NCBI RefSeq assembly: GCF_900199585.1
Contig: NZ_FZQY01000001.1
Span: 36,070 to 100,069 of the forward strand
Origin: Helicobacter sp. 'house sparrow 1'
GTDB lineage: Bacteria > Campylobacterota > Campylobacteria > Campylobacterales > Helicobacteraceae
DNA: 64,000 bases
Reading direction: 5' to 3'
The notes beneath the pieces are model-generated. The model saw only the letters and a list, made by a program, of their open reading frames with translations. It ran no database searches and was not told the DNA's origin. The position numbers and the translations under genes were made by a program. Below, in pieces: positions 33,528-42,375 of this stretch; position 1 is the stretch's first letter, and each line of letters begins with the position of its first letter.

Positions 33528-35681
33528 TTAAAACTGATAGCGTCCTTCAATAAAGTAGCTTCTTCCTTGACCTATGGTAAAGGCATAACCTGTAACCTCA
33601 TCACTTTGATCTCTGTTATAGAAAGTATAGTAAAAAGTATCAAAAAGATTGCGAATACCAACAGTAACAGAGAAGAATTTATTTTTAAATCTTAATCCAA
33701 TATCTGTAAGACTATAGGGCTTGATTTTATTTTGTGCTGTATCTCTTTGAGCACCTATAAAGGAGTTTTGGATCCATAAAGTATAGTTTTTAATAAATTC
33801 ATAGTTTGCTCCAATAGTAGCCTTATAATTACTTACATATGGAACTAGTCTATCTCTAAAATGTTTCCCTTTATCTCTTAGGATTCTTGCATCAATATAA
33901 CTAAAACTCTCATTAAGGCTCAAAATTCCATCAAAAAAGAATTGCTCACTTGCCAACTCAACCCCAGCTCTTTGTGTTAAATCATAATTTCCCACAGAAA
34001 AGCCATTCCCAGTATGGGCACTTCCTACACTATAGATCTCATCTTGTGTGAGTGTATAAAAGAATGTAAGTAAAAACATTGTATTGGTTGTAAAAAGCTT
34101 GGTACCTATTTCAAAAGTATCATAGTTTTCAGACTTTACATTTGTATTTATGTAATTGCTCCTTGAATTACTTCCATTCCTACTTGTAAGATTATCTGGA
34201 TTTGGCGAGCGAAAACCATGCTCATATTTAAAATATAAATCTCCTATATTAAAGCTATATTTTGGTATTAACTCAAAAGCAAAATTATGTGAGGTATCAG
34301 AGATTTTTTTATAGAGTGAGTAGGGGCTAATTGGCAAAACAGCAGGACCCATACCAATTGCCATTTTATTATTTAGTGTTCTATATCCATCATACCAAGC
34401 AAATTCATATCTTCCACCCGTAGTAAGGGAGAAGTTTTTAGTAAAGTCATATTTCTCTATAGCATAGATAGCATTGCTAAGTTTGATAGCATTAACATAG
34501 GTTAAAATAGAGTGATCATAGCCAGTAATAGCACTTGGGGATGGAGATGGAGATGGGGATGGAATAGTTATATTTCCAGTCCAATCAATATTTAAATTAA
34601 GATTTCTAATCCCTTGATTATAAATACTATCAAACCCCAAAATAAAAAGACCATTTTTATGTTTAAAATCATATTTTGCTTGAATACCAGCTTTTGAATC
34701 TACAAAATAACTTCCTTTTTGATTTACCCGTGTATTTTCTAGGTGAAAATTTCCATAATTGTAATTTAAAACTTGCAAATTCTTATCATAGAAAAATTTA
34801 TAATAGTGATAAAAAGTTTTTAAGTTAAGGGATTGGTTTTCAGTAATTTTATAATCATAATTAAGCGAAAGAGAGATTCTATCTTGCAAGGTGGTAATAT
34901 CCCCATTTCCAGCTTTTGTTCTATCTGATTTACTAGGATTGCTAATATCACTAAATCTTAAAACAGGAGTGCTAAAATCTACTCCCTTAAAATAGTTAAA
35001 ATCAAAGGAAATACTGTGGTTTGAGTTGATATCCCAAGTAAAATTTCCCCCGATATTTCCTAAATGTTTAATATCTTTATTCCTATAGCCCTCTTGAAAT
35101 AGATATCTTGCAGATAGGGTGTAAAAAAGATTGTCTTTGATTTTATCTCCTAGTTTTATATCAAATTGAGGTCTTGAGCCATTGGAGTAGTTATAAGAGA
35201 TGCCAGTACTTAGATTAAATTGATCGTATCGTTTTTTAGTAATAATATTAACAACACCTCCTCTTGTCCCATTGCCATACATTACAGCACCTCCACCTGG
35301 TAAAATTTCAATACTTTCCACATCATTAATGCTAATGCTATCAAGAGGTGTTACTCCATGTGATGAATCTAGCATATTAAGTCCAATTCCATTAAGAAGA
35401 ACTTTGGTGCTTACATTGGCACTATTTCCCTGTCCCCTCAAATCAATATTGGTTCCCATACCAGTGTTGCTAAAACCAACGAATGGGGCATATGAAAATA
35501 CCTGATTTAGAGAGGTATATCCTTTGTTTTCAATCATATCTTTATCAATGATATAGACATTACGATTGATTTCATCAAGCTTTGTTTTAAAATCGGTAGT
35601 GACAATTTGTTCAAGCTTTTTTGTTTCTTCTTGTGCAAATACAGCAAGAGTAGTTAAAAATGGTATCAGAATTTTTTTCAT
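33528..35681 (-). CDS. TonB-dependent outer-membrane receptor, probably heme or iron
   Basis: 717 residues from ATG 35681; the open frame continues upstream to 35717, but this start gives the signal peptide MKKILIPFLTTLAVFAQ and has GGAG before it. The plug follows (LNQVFSYAPFVGFSNTG, NIDLRGQG, SIEILPGGGAVMYGNGTRGGVVNI), then a 22-strand barrel ending FIEGRYQF. The adjacent hugZ suggests heme as cargo; siderophore or nickel complexes remain possible. A Fur-like palindrome lies 26 bases upstream. A Pro-Ser repeat lies in a probable outer loop (34537). Confidence 0.9.
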   Translation of the reverse strand: MKKILIPFLTTLAVFAQEETKKLEQIVTTDFKTKLDEINRNVYIIDKDMIENKGYTSLNQVFSYAPFVGFSNTGMGTNIDLRGQGNSANVSTKVLLNGIGLNMLDSSHGVTPLDSISINDVESIEILPGGGAVMYGNGTRGGVVNIITKKRYDQFNLSTGISYNYSNGSRPQFDIKLGDKIKDNLFYTLSARYLFQEGYRNKDIKHLGNIGGNFTWDINSNHSISFDFNYFKGVDFSTPVLRFSDISNPSKSDRTKAGNGDITTLQDRISLSLNYDYKITENQSLNLKTFYHYYKFFYDKNLQVLNYNYGNFHLENTRVNQKGSYFVDSKAGIQAKYDFKHKNGLFILGFDSIYNQGIRNLNLNIDWTGNITIPSPSPSPSPSAITGYDHSILTYVNAIKLSNAIYAIEKYDFTKNFSLTTGGRYEFAWYDGYRTLNNKMAIGMGPAVLPISPYSLYKKISDTSHNFAFELIPKYSFNIGDLYFKYEHGFRSPNPDNLTSRNGSNSRSNYINTNVKSENYDTFEIGTKLFTTNTMFLLTFFYTLTQDEIYSVGSAHTGNGFSVGNYDLTQRAGVELASEQFFFDGILSLNESFSYIDARILRDKGKHFRDRLVPYVSNYKATIGANYEFIKNYTLWIQNSFIGAQRDTAQNKIKPYSLTDIGLRFKNKFFSVTVGIRNLFDTFYYTFYNRDQSDEVTGYAFTIGQGRSYFIEGRYQF
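34537..34565 (-). repeat. Hexamer tandem repeat in a receptor loop
   Basis: Read on the plus strand the units are GGGGAT, GGAGAT, GGAGAT, GGGGAT, then GGAAT. On the coding strand they encode Pro-Ser repeated four times after Ile-Pro-Ser. Gain or loss of a unit keeps the frame and would change loop length. Confidence 0.8.
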
Positions 35682-35706
35682 TATTTTGCTCCAAAATAAA
35701 ATATTT

Positions 35707-35723
35707 ATAATAATCATTATTAT
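35707..35723. promoter_or_regulatory. Fur-like operator for the receptor-hugZ unit
   Basis: ATAATAATCATTATTAT is a perfect 8-1-8 palindrome that contains the ATAATCATTAT core of the classical Fur box. It lies 26 bases before the receptor start, in promoter position. The rest of the 308-base gap (35682-35989) shows no gene. Confidence 0.7.
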
Positions 35724-35989
35724 TTTATAGATATGGATTATAAAACATCGAAGCTTAAAAGAAAATTTTACTTTTCTTAAAAAAAGTTTCTTGTAATTTC
35801 TTAGAGGAATAAAATAAAAAGTATGAGAATCATAGATTTAAATTTCACTTTCAAAATCTAAATAGCTATTCTTTAACCTTGTATCCAGAGCATTCTAGTC
35901 AAAAAGCTAGGACAAGAAATCATAGCAATCTTTAGATTTTGTCAAGCAATCACATCACCAAAAAATACTAAAAGTGTGATATTTTATTC

Positions 35990-36682
35990 TTAACTTTTAC
36001 TTAGGCTATATACGATAGGGACTTTAATTCTTACTTTTTGTTTAGGTGTAGGAAAATATTTTGATGCATCTCCTACAGCTCGGAGTGCGCTTTTATTTAA
36101 AATATCTCCAGCAGTACTTTTTAGGATTTTTAATCCTTCTAAACTTCCATCAATATTTAAAATAAATTCTATTGTAACTTCACCCTCTAATCCTCTAACC
36201 CTAGCTATTCTTGGATAGGGATTACTGTTTGAAATAGCAAGTCTAATCTTAGATAAAAACTCATCATTAACCCCTTGATTGTAAGCAAGAGCTTCATTAT
36301 TGCTTCCTTCCTGATCTATATTAGAGCTTTTTTGTTTTTCATCAACAATTTCTTGTTTTTGAACAATAGGCTCTTCTTTTAAAATCTCTTTTGGCTGTTC
36401 CATTGGGGTTTTGTGATGCTTCTTCTTTGGCTTTGGTTTCTTTGGCTTTGGCTTTTTGGGAGGCTTTGGAGGTGCCTTAGAAAAATGTGTCTCATTACCC
36501 CCGCTATTAACACTAGCAAGCTTCATTGTAACGGTTTGATTACCATTTTCTTGTACGGTAATACTCTTGCTAAAGTTGGCAAAAAGAAATGTTAAAACTG
36601 ACAAATAAATTACTGAAGCAACGATAAAACCTATTGTAGAAGGTCTTTTAATTTTTTCTCGTAGAGATTGCAAAATTTTCAT
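35990..36682 (-). CDS. tonB: TonB energy transducer
   Basis: 230 residues. One N-terminal membrane anchor (TIGFIVASVIYLSVLTFLFA) is followed by a Pro/Lys-rich periplasm-spanning spacer (KAPPKPPKKPKPKKPKPKKK) and then the C-terminal TonB domain. That domain includes YPRIARVRGLEGEVTIEFIL and a final FPTPKQKVRIKVPIVYSL. It transfers inner-membrane proton energy to the outer-membrane receptors. It is last in exbB-exbD-tonB and overlaps exbD by 35 bases. Confidence 0.93.
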   Translation of the reverse strand: MKILQSLREKIKRPSTIGFIVASVIYLSVLTFLFANFSKSITVQENGNQTVTMKLASVNSGGNETHFSKAPPKPPKKPKPKKPKPKKKHHKTPMEQPKEILKEEPIVQKQEIVDEKQKSSNIDQEGSNNEALAYNQGVNDEFLSKIRLAISNSNPYPRIARVRGLEGEVTIEFILNIDGSLEGLKILKSTAGDILNKSALRAVGDASKYFPTPKQKVRIKVPIVYSLSKS

Positions 36683-37028
36683 GATTTTTGTCTTTTAATA
36701 TATCTAGGATTTGCACGAAAATATCAAACTTTGATTCCTTATCGCTCTTGAGCTCTATGAGTGTCTTTGCCTCAACTTTAGAGAGAGAAGACTTCAAATC
36801 ACTCAGAGTAATAGGCTTATCATCTAAATAAACCTGATTATTAGAATCTACAACAACAATGACCTTTTTTTCTTCCTTTGGTTGTTGTGCAGAATCAGCC
36901 TGAGGAACCTCAACTTGAATTTTACCTTGCGCAATAAAAGTGGAAATGCTTAGCACAATAGCAAGCAAAACAAGCATAATGTCTATGAAAGGAACAATAT
37001 TTAGTCCTTCTCCTCTTTTGATTTTCAT
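36648..37028 (-). CDS. exbD: ExbD biopolymer transport protein
   Basis: 126 residues. The single membrane helix carries the essential Asp (GLNIVPFIDIMLVLLAIVLS), followed by a periplasmic domain (VVDSNNQVYLDDKPI). It is part of the ExbB-ExbD proton motor for TonB. Its ATG overlaps the exbB stop. Confidence 0.94.
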   Translation of the reverse strand: MKIKRGEGLNIVPFIDIMLVLLAIVLSISTFIAQGKIQVEVPQADSAQQPKEEKKVIVVVDSNNQVYLDDKPITLSDLKSSLSKVEAKTLIELKSDKESKFDIFVQILDILKDKNHENFAISTRKN

Positions 37029-37447
37029 TGGTTTGCTACTTTGTATTTGTTGATAAGCAGATCTATCTTTCTAAGAAGCATATTATAGATCATTAAAACA
37101 GGTATAGCCACGATCAAACCAGCCCCCGTAGCCTCAAGTGCAAGCGAGAGATCAGCCATAATTTTCTTTGCATCAATATCTCCCCCAATGCTCATTCCAT
37201 AAAAAGTTACAATAATTCCTCCTACGGTTCCAAGCAACCCTATATAAGGAGCATTAGAATAAATAATATAAAGAGCAGTGAGATTTTTAGTAAGTGCTTC
37301 TTCTAAAAGATCAAGGCTTTTGTAATTTTCAAATTTTATTTTTGAGAAAAAAATAACCCTCTCCACGCTAAACCATATCGCAATAAAACCCATAAAACCT
37401 AAGACAGAAAAGATAATGTAGTCAAGGTAAAGCCTTAAAAATTCCAT
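37025..37447 (-). CDS. exbB: ExbB biopolymer transport protein
   Basis: 140 residues, the short form of ExbB common in Helicobacter. There are three membrane helices; YIGLLGTVGGIIVTFYGM and LALEATGAGLIVAIPVLMIYN are the conserved second and third helices. It anchors the motor for TonB. It is first in the operon and divergent from nikR, sharing a 220-base control region. Confidence 0.94.
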   Translation of the reverse strand: MEFLRLYLDYIIFSVLGFMGFIAIWFSVERVIFFSKIKFENYKSLDLLEEALTKNLTALYIIYSNAPYIGLLGTVGGIIVTFYGMSIGGDIDAKKIMADLSLALEATGAGLIVAIPVLMIYNMLLRKIDLLINKYKVANQ

Positions 37448-37510
37448 ATTTTAATACCCCTATTTTTATAACCTGAGTGATTTTAAACTAACTTTTAAGC
37501 TAATTAATGC

Positions 37511-37530
37511 CTCATTATATCATTAATGAG
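37511..37530. promoter_or_regulatory. Inverted repeat between exbB and nikR
   Basis: CTCATTA (37511-37517) and TAATGAG (37524-37530) are perfect seven-base arms around TATCAT, about 65 bases upstream of exbB and 139 upstream of nikR. The stretch TTAATGAGAATTACTTTC that follows is also partly Fur-like. In H. pylori, both Fur and NikR act on exbB-exbD-tonB and nikR, so this is a candidate shared operator. Confidence 0.5.
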
Positions 37531-37668
37531 AATTACTTTCAATATTGAATTGCATTAAATTACTAGCCTCTAGTCCTGCATCATAGTTTTATATGAAATA
37601 TTTTGTTAAAATTTTTTTAGAGAATGCTTTTTATTAAAGTTATAAAAATCAAGGTTTGGGAACAGAGA

Positions 37669-38100
37669 ATGGATTTAAAGAATGAAGTAATAAGATTTAG
37701 TGTTTCGTTGCAAAAAAAATTATTAGATGAGTTGGATAACCGACTTACTAAACAAGGATATGTTTCTAGGTCAGAGCTTGTTAGGGATTTGATTAGAGAA
37801 AAGATAATAGAGAGAGAGTGGGAAGATGAGGATTCTGAACAAATAGCAGTTTTAGTGTTGATCTATGATCATCATACAAAGGAATTAAGTCAAAAAATGA
37901 TAGAGATGCAACATGAAAATTATAATGTCAAGGTTTTATGTAGCACTCATATCCATTTAGATACTTGCAATTGTCTAGAAACAATCGTTTTTAAAGGAAA
38001 AAGTGGGGATATAGTGCGCACTAGTATTGAAATTGGGGGACTAAGGGGTGTAAAATTTTCTAAATTAACAAAAGCAACCAATTTTACACAAAATGTCTAG
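37669..38100 (+). CDS. nikR: Nickel-responsive regulator NikR
   Basis: 143 residues. The ribbon-helix-helix N-terminus is [19 protein letters not shown] and [13 protein letters not shown]. The ACT-like nickel domain has [17 protein letters not shown] and [19 protein letters not shown], with the His and Cys ligands, then [15 protein letters not shown]. The open frame begins at 37624, but [12 protein letters not shown] aligns with family starts, so ATG 37669 is preferred. It ends directly at the next start (38101). Confidence 0.93.
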   Translation: MDLKNEVIRFSVSLQKKLLDELDNRLTKQGYVSRSELVRDLIREKIIEREWEDEDSEQIAVLVLIYDHHTKELSQKMIEMQHENYNVKVLCSTHIHLDTCNCLETIVFKGKSGDIVRTSIEIGGLRGVKFSKLTKATNFTQNV

Positions 38101-38994
38101 ATGCGTTTAGCACTTTATGGAGGGAGTTTTGATCCTCCTCATATTGCCCATATTCAAATTATTAAAGAAGCAAGTAAGAAACTAAAAGTTGATTTGTTGA
38201 TTGTGATGGTTGCATATCAAAATCCCTTTAAACAAAAAAGCACTTTTGGCAATAATTTACGCTTAGAGTGGATGAAAAAGTCTTGCCTAGGTATCAATAA
38301 AGTTTTTGTAAGTGATTTTGAAATCAAGCAAAAGATTAAATACACCATTGATACAATAAATTTTCTTGAAAAAAAATATTCTCCACAGAGTATTGACTTA
38401 ATACTTGGAGAGGATAACCTTTTAACCCTACCTCAATGGAGGGATTTTAATATTTTAAAAAATAAGGTTAATTTTGTTTTTGTAAGGCGCAGTGGTTTTG
38501 ATTATAATATCAGAAAAATAAATGGCTTGCAATTGGAGTTGGAAAATATTAATTTCCCCATCTCTTCTACAATGATAAAACAGGATTTTAATGCTTTATC
38601 TCAAGATGTAATACCTAAAGAGATTGCAAGTGAAGTTTTTAGTAAGCTAAAGGAGCAAAGAATGAAGCAAGAAAGATTGGATTTTATTATCCAAAAACTC
38701 AGTGATAAGAAAGCAGAAGCAATAGAGTGTATTGATGTGAGGGATAAGGATTATATTGTAGATTATGTGATTATTGCAACAGCAATGGTGGGAAGACATA
38801 CTTATGCACTTTTAGATATGTTGAAAACAGAGCTAAAGCCAAGAGGAGAGAATTTCTATGCAGTAGATGAGGAAAGTGAAGATTGGATTGTTGTAGATCT
38901 TGGTGATATTATGATTCATCTTTTTACACAAAATCATAGAAATAAATTTAATTTAGAAGAATTTTTGTTAAAAGATCTCCAAAAACAAATGTAA
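38101..38994 (+). CDS. nadD-rsfS: Fused NadD (nicotinate-nucleotide adenylyltransferase) and RsfS (ribosome silencing factor)
   Basis: One uninterrupted frame of 297 residues. Residues 1-185 are NadD: LALYGGSFDPPHIAHIQII, the nucleotidyltransferase motif with PHxxH, LILGEDNLLTLPQW, and PISSTMIKQ. Residues about 190-297 are RsfS: ECIDVRDKDYIVDYVIIATA, GRHTYALLDML, and EESEDWIVVDLGDIMIHLF. NadD makes deamido-NAD, and RsfS binds L14 of the large ribosomal subunit. In relatives these are neighbouring separate genes. Here no stop separates them, although a ribosome site and ATG for rsfS remain inside (38649-38664), so both a fusion and free RsfS may be made. Confidence 0.9.
   Translation: MRLALYGGSFDPPHIAHIQIIKEASKKLKVDLLIVMVAYQNPFKQKSTFGNNLRLEWMKKSCLGINKVFVSDFEIKQKIKYTIDTINFLEKKYSPQSIDLILGEDNLLTLPQWRDFNILKNKVNFVFVRRSGFDYNIRKINGLQLELENINFPISSTMIKQDFNALSQDVIPKEIASEVFSKLKEQRMKQERLDFIIQKLSDKKAEAIECIDVRDKDYIVDYVIIATAMVGRHTYALLDMLKTELKPRGENFYAVDEESEDWIVVDLGDIMIHLFTQNHRNKFNLEEFLLKDLQKQM
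38649..38664 (+). promoter_or_regulatory. Internal ribosome site and start for rsfS
   Basis: AAAGGAG (38649-38655), a six-base gap, then ATG 38662, in frame with the nadD-rsfS frame at codon 188. The peptide from there begins MKQERLDFIIQKL, as separate RsfS proteins do. Confidence 0.6.
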
Positions 38995-39631
38995 TAAGAT
39001 TGTATCTCTGTGATTCATTATTGTAGATTGTATTATAGAATCTTAAAAACATATATGGTGGTAAAGGAGTTTTGATACTAAGTTATCAAAAACTTTTGCT
39101 ATTAGCTATAAGAAAGCCCCTAAAATCCATTGAGTATCACAACCAAGAATTGATACTTTTGGATTTAAAGCAATATCCTTGTAAATTTGATTAATTATTT
39201 AGTAGTAAGAAAATCATAATCTCTAAAAAATATGAACTTTTAGGATTAATTTGATATAAAACTTAAATCAAAAAACATTTTGAGGTCTAGGATAAGAGAG
39301 AATAGAAAAGCTCATTGATTTATTTTAGAGGCTCTGATATAAGTAGTTTAAAAGCTTACAAAGCGATAGTTATAAACAATGAAAAATATAAAGAATCTCT
39401 CAATAAAAGGCCCAATTAATTGCATCATTTTTAGATAAGTTATATCACCTTTATTTTTGGTAACATTAGTTTATGGTTAAATAATGAGTTCTAACGATTA
39501 GGACTTAAATTTGATAATAAGCTAGAATGCTATTAAGATGCTAAGTTAGATAGTGAGAAATTATTAGAGTTTTTAGCTTATTAAAAGAAAAAATATCGTA
39601 GAATATGTGTCATTTTCTATTGGGGTGTTTC
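38995..39631. other. Gene-free stretch with nested hairpins
   Basis: About 640 bases without a recognisable gene. A hairpin AGTTTTGATA (39068-39077) / TATCAAAA (39084-39091) could end the nadD-rsfS transcript. A second one pairs AAATCCA (39123-39129) with TGGATTT (39160-39166) and GTATCA (39134-39139) with TGATAC (39151-39156). A 46-codon open stretch across them (GVLILSYQKLLLLAIRKP) has no family I know. The rest looks like decayed or non-coding DNA before fliF. Confidence 0.5.
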
Positions 39632-41332
39632 TTGGATATTAGAGAAGTTTTTACTCAAACCTTGGGCTTTTTTAATCGCCTTACAAAGAGGCAACGCATT
39701 ATTATTGGAGCAGGTGTAGTTGCTTTAGTTGCCTTTTTTGTATTTTTACTTGTATTTACTACAAACGGAAAGGTGAGAAATGACCAGTATGCTGTCTTGT
39801 TTGAGGGAATGAATCCAAGTGATAATGCTCTAGTTTTACAACACTTACAACAAAATCAGATCCCCTATAAACTCTCTAATGAAGATACAATCTTAGTCCC
39901 AAGAGATAAGGTTTATGAACAGCGCATCGCTTTAGCTTCACAAGGTATTCCAAAAACTAGTAAAGTTGGGTTTGAAATTTTTGATAATAAAGATTTTGGT
40001 ATTACAGATGAGGAACATAAAGTAAAGTTTTTGCGCGCTATTGAGGGTGAATTATCGCGCACGATTGAAAGTCTAGCACCGATACAAAAAGCTAATGTTT
40101 TAATTGCTATCCCAAAGAGTTCTGTATTTGTTTCTCAACAGATTCCTCCAACTGCATCGGTGATGCTAGGCATTAAGATGGGATCTAATCTTACAAGTGC
40201 TCAAATTTTTGGAATAAAAAATCTTGTAGCTGCTGCAATTCCTAATCTTACTATTGAAAATGTTAAACTTGTAAGTCAAAATGGAGAGCCTCTTGGGGAG
40301 GATGATGAATTAAGCACTTCTAAAGAAATAGCAGCAATCCAATTGAAATATAAAAATAATATTGAGAGGGTTTTAGAGGCAAAAATTATTAATATTTTAT
40401 CCCCAGTGGTTGGTGGTGAAGATAAGGTTGTTGCAAGAGTAAGTGCTGATTTTGATTTTTCGCAAAAAAAGAGTTTGCAAGAAATTTATGATCCAAATAA
40501 TGTGGTAAGAAGTGAGCAAAATCTTGAGGAAAAAAGAGAGGGGGGAGAAAAAAAGCAAATAGGAGGAGTTCCGGGTGCAGTGAGTAATATAGGACCTGTT
40601 CAGGGACTTGAAGATAATGATGGTAAAGAAAAATATGAGAAAACCCAAAATACCACAAACTACGAAGTTGGAAAGACGGTTAATGAGATCAAGGGAGAAT
40701 TTGGTGTATTAACAAGACTGAGTGCTGCAGTTGTTGTAGATGGTAGATATAAAAAAGTGGTGGTAGATGGCGTAGAAAAGATTGAATATATTCCAATGAG
40801 TGAAGTTGAAATGGAGAAGATTGATTCTTTGGTAAAACAAGCTATTGGTTACAGTCAAAAAAGGGGAGATGATGTTACTGTAAGTAACTTTGAGTTTAAT
40901 GCCAAAACACAAAATTATGTTCCTATGACAGATTTTGACAAAATTACAATGAGAATAGAGAGCTATTTAAGACCATTTTTACCGATGTTAAAATATGTGA
41001 TTGTAGCTTTAATTATTTTTGTATTCTATAGAAAAATAATCGTTCCATTTACAGAAAGAATGCTAGAAGTGCAAAATCACGAAGAAGAAAAGGTGGAATC
41101 TCTATTTGAGACTGCAGATGAGGAAGATGAGGAATTTAATAAATTTGGTGAAATGCGTAAGCGTGTAGAGGAACAATTAGGAATTGGCAAGGGCTTTAAT
41201 GAAGATGAAGTCAAATATGATGTTTTATTAGAAAAAATGCGTAATATCGTCGAAGAAAAACCAGAGGAAATAGCTACATTATTTAGGATGCTAATCCAAG
41301 ATGAGATTAATGCAGATATCAAGCAATCTTAG
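39632..41332 (+). CDS. fliF: Flagellar MS-ring protein FliF
   Basis: 566 residues from TTG 39632, which gives MDIREVFTQTLGFF like the MD... starts of relatives; the open frame reaches ATG 39605. Membrane helix 1 is IIIGAGVVALVAFFVFLLVF. The ring-building region follows (YAVLFEGMNPSDNALVLQHL, VPRDKVYEQRIALASQGIP). After a glycine-rich linker come helix 2 (MLKYVIVALIIFVFYRKI) and a C-terminal FliG-binding tail. It forms the inner-membrane base of the flagellar motor. A G6 run lies at about 40540. First of fliF-fliG-fliH-dxs, the same order as in H. pylori. Confidence 0.94.
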   Translation: MDIREVFTQTLGFFNRLTKRQRIIIGAGVVALVAFFVFLLVFTTNGKVRNDQYAVLFEGMNPSDNALVLQHLQQNQIPYKLSNEDTILVPRDKVYEQRIALASQGIPKTSKVGFEIFDNKDFGITDEEHKVKFLRAIEGELSRTIESLAPIQKANVLIAIPKSSVFVSQQIPPTASVMLGIKMGSNLTSAQIFGIKNLVAAAIPNLTIENVKLVSQNGEPLGEDDELSTSKEIAAIQLKYKNNIERVLEAKIINILSPVVGGEDKVVARVSADFDFSQKKSLQEIYDPNNVVRSEQNLEEKREGGEKKQIGGVPGAVSNIGPVQGLEDNDGKEKYEKTQNTTNYEVGKTVNEIKGEFGVLTRLSAAVVVDGRYKKVVVDGVEKIEYIPMSEVEMEKIDSLVKQAIGYSQKRGDDVTVSNFEFNAKTQNYVPMTDFDKITMRIESYLRPFLPMLKYVIVALIIFVFYRKIIVPFTERMLEVQNHEEEKVESLFETADEEDEEFNKFGEMRKRVEEQLGIGKGFNEDEVKYDVLLEKMRNIVEEKPEEIATLFRMLIQDEINADIKQS

Positions 41333-41343
41333 GAGATTTTAAA

Positions 41344-42375
41344 ATGGCAGGTAATCTTAATGCAAAGCAAAAAGCGCAGTATGATGAATTTTCAATGGCA
41401 GAAAAGATTGCTATATTGCTGATACAGATAGGTGAGGATTTAACGACAGAAATTTTCAGGCATCTTGATATTGAGAGTATTACAGAAATTAGTAAGCATA
41501 TTATACAACTAAATGGAACAGACAAGTCCATAGGAATTGCGGTTTTGGAAGAATTTTATACAATTTTGCAAAGTAATCAATACATTAACAATGGTGGTAT
41601 GGACTATGCAAGGGAATTATTAAGTAGAACATTAGGACCAGATGGAGCAAAAAAAATCCTAGACAAACTCTCAAAAACAATGCAATCTACAAAAAATTTT
41701 TCTTATTTATCCAAGGTAAGACCTCAACAACTAGCTGATTTTATCGTAAATGAACATCCCCAAACTATAGCACTTATTTTGGCACATATGGATCCGATGT
41801 CTGCTGCAGAGACATTGGGATATTTTCAAGATGATATGAAAGCAGAGATATCTATTAGAATGGCAAATTTAAGTGATGTTTCTCCAAGCACGGTAAAAAG
41901 AGTATCTGCTATTTTAGAAAACAAACTAGAATCCTTAACTACTTATAAGGTTGAAGTTGGAGGTCCTAGGGCAGTTGCTGAAATATTTAATCGTTTGGGA
42001 CAAAAAGCAGCAAAAACTACAATTTCTTATATCGAACAAAGTGATAGTCAATTGGCAAGTGAAATTAAAGAAATGATGTTTACTTTTGAAGATATTACAA
42101 AGCTTGATAAAAATGCAATCAGAGAGATTTTAAAAGTTGCAGATAAAAAAGATTTAATTTTGGCTTTAAAATCTTCACCAGATACTCTAAAGGAAAGATT
42201 CTTGGAGAATATGAGTACAAGAGCAAGCGAGCAGTTTGTGGAAGAGATGCAATTTCTTGGTGCGGTAAAAGTAAGGGATGTGGAAGCTGCACAAAGAAAA
42301 ATTGTAGAGATTGTGCAAAACTTGTCTGATCAAGGATTAATACAAATAGGAGATGAAGATGATGTCGTTGAATGA
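41344..42375 (+). CDS. fliG: Flagellar motor switch protein FliG
   Basis: 343 residues with all three FliG domains. The N-terminal FliF-binding part is EKIAILLIQIGEDLTTEIFRHL. The middle domain is EHPQTIALILAHMDPMSAAETLGYF. The C-terminal torque domain is FTFEDITKLDKNAIREILKVADKKDL, with charged residues and SSPDTLKERFLENMSTRA. It couples MotAB to rotor torque and reads CheY. ATG follows GGAG, 11 bases after fliF. Confidence 0.96.
   Translation: MAGNLNAKQKAQYDEFSMAEKIAILLIQIGEDLTTEIFRHLDIESITEISKHIIQLNGTDKSIGIAVLEEFYTILQSNQYINNGGMDYARELLSRTLGPDGAKKILDKLSKTMQSTKNFSYLSKVRPQQLADFIVNEHPQTIALILAHMDPMSAAETLGYFQDDMKAEISIRMANLSDVSPSTVKRVSAILENKLESLTTYKVEVGGPRAVAEIFNRLGQKAAKTTISYIEQSDSQLASEIKEMMFTFEDITKLDKNAIREILKVADKKDLILALKSSPDTLKERFLENMSTRASEQFVEEMQFLGAVKVRDVEAAQRKIVEIVQNLSDQGLIQIGDEDDVVE

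Noticed and set aside
40535..40550. G6 run in fliF as a phase-variable tract
   Set aside because: Six G is short for efficient slippage, and the gene is essential for motility. No evidence of variation.
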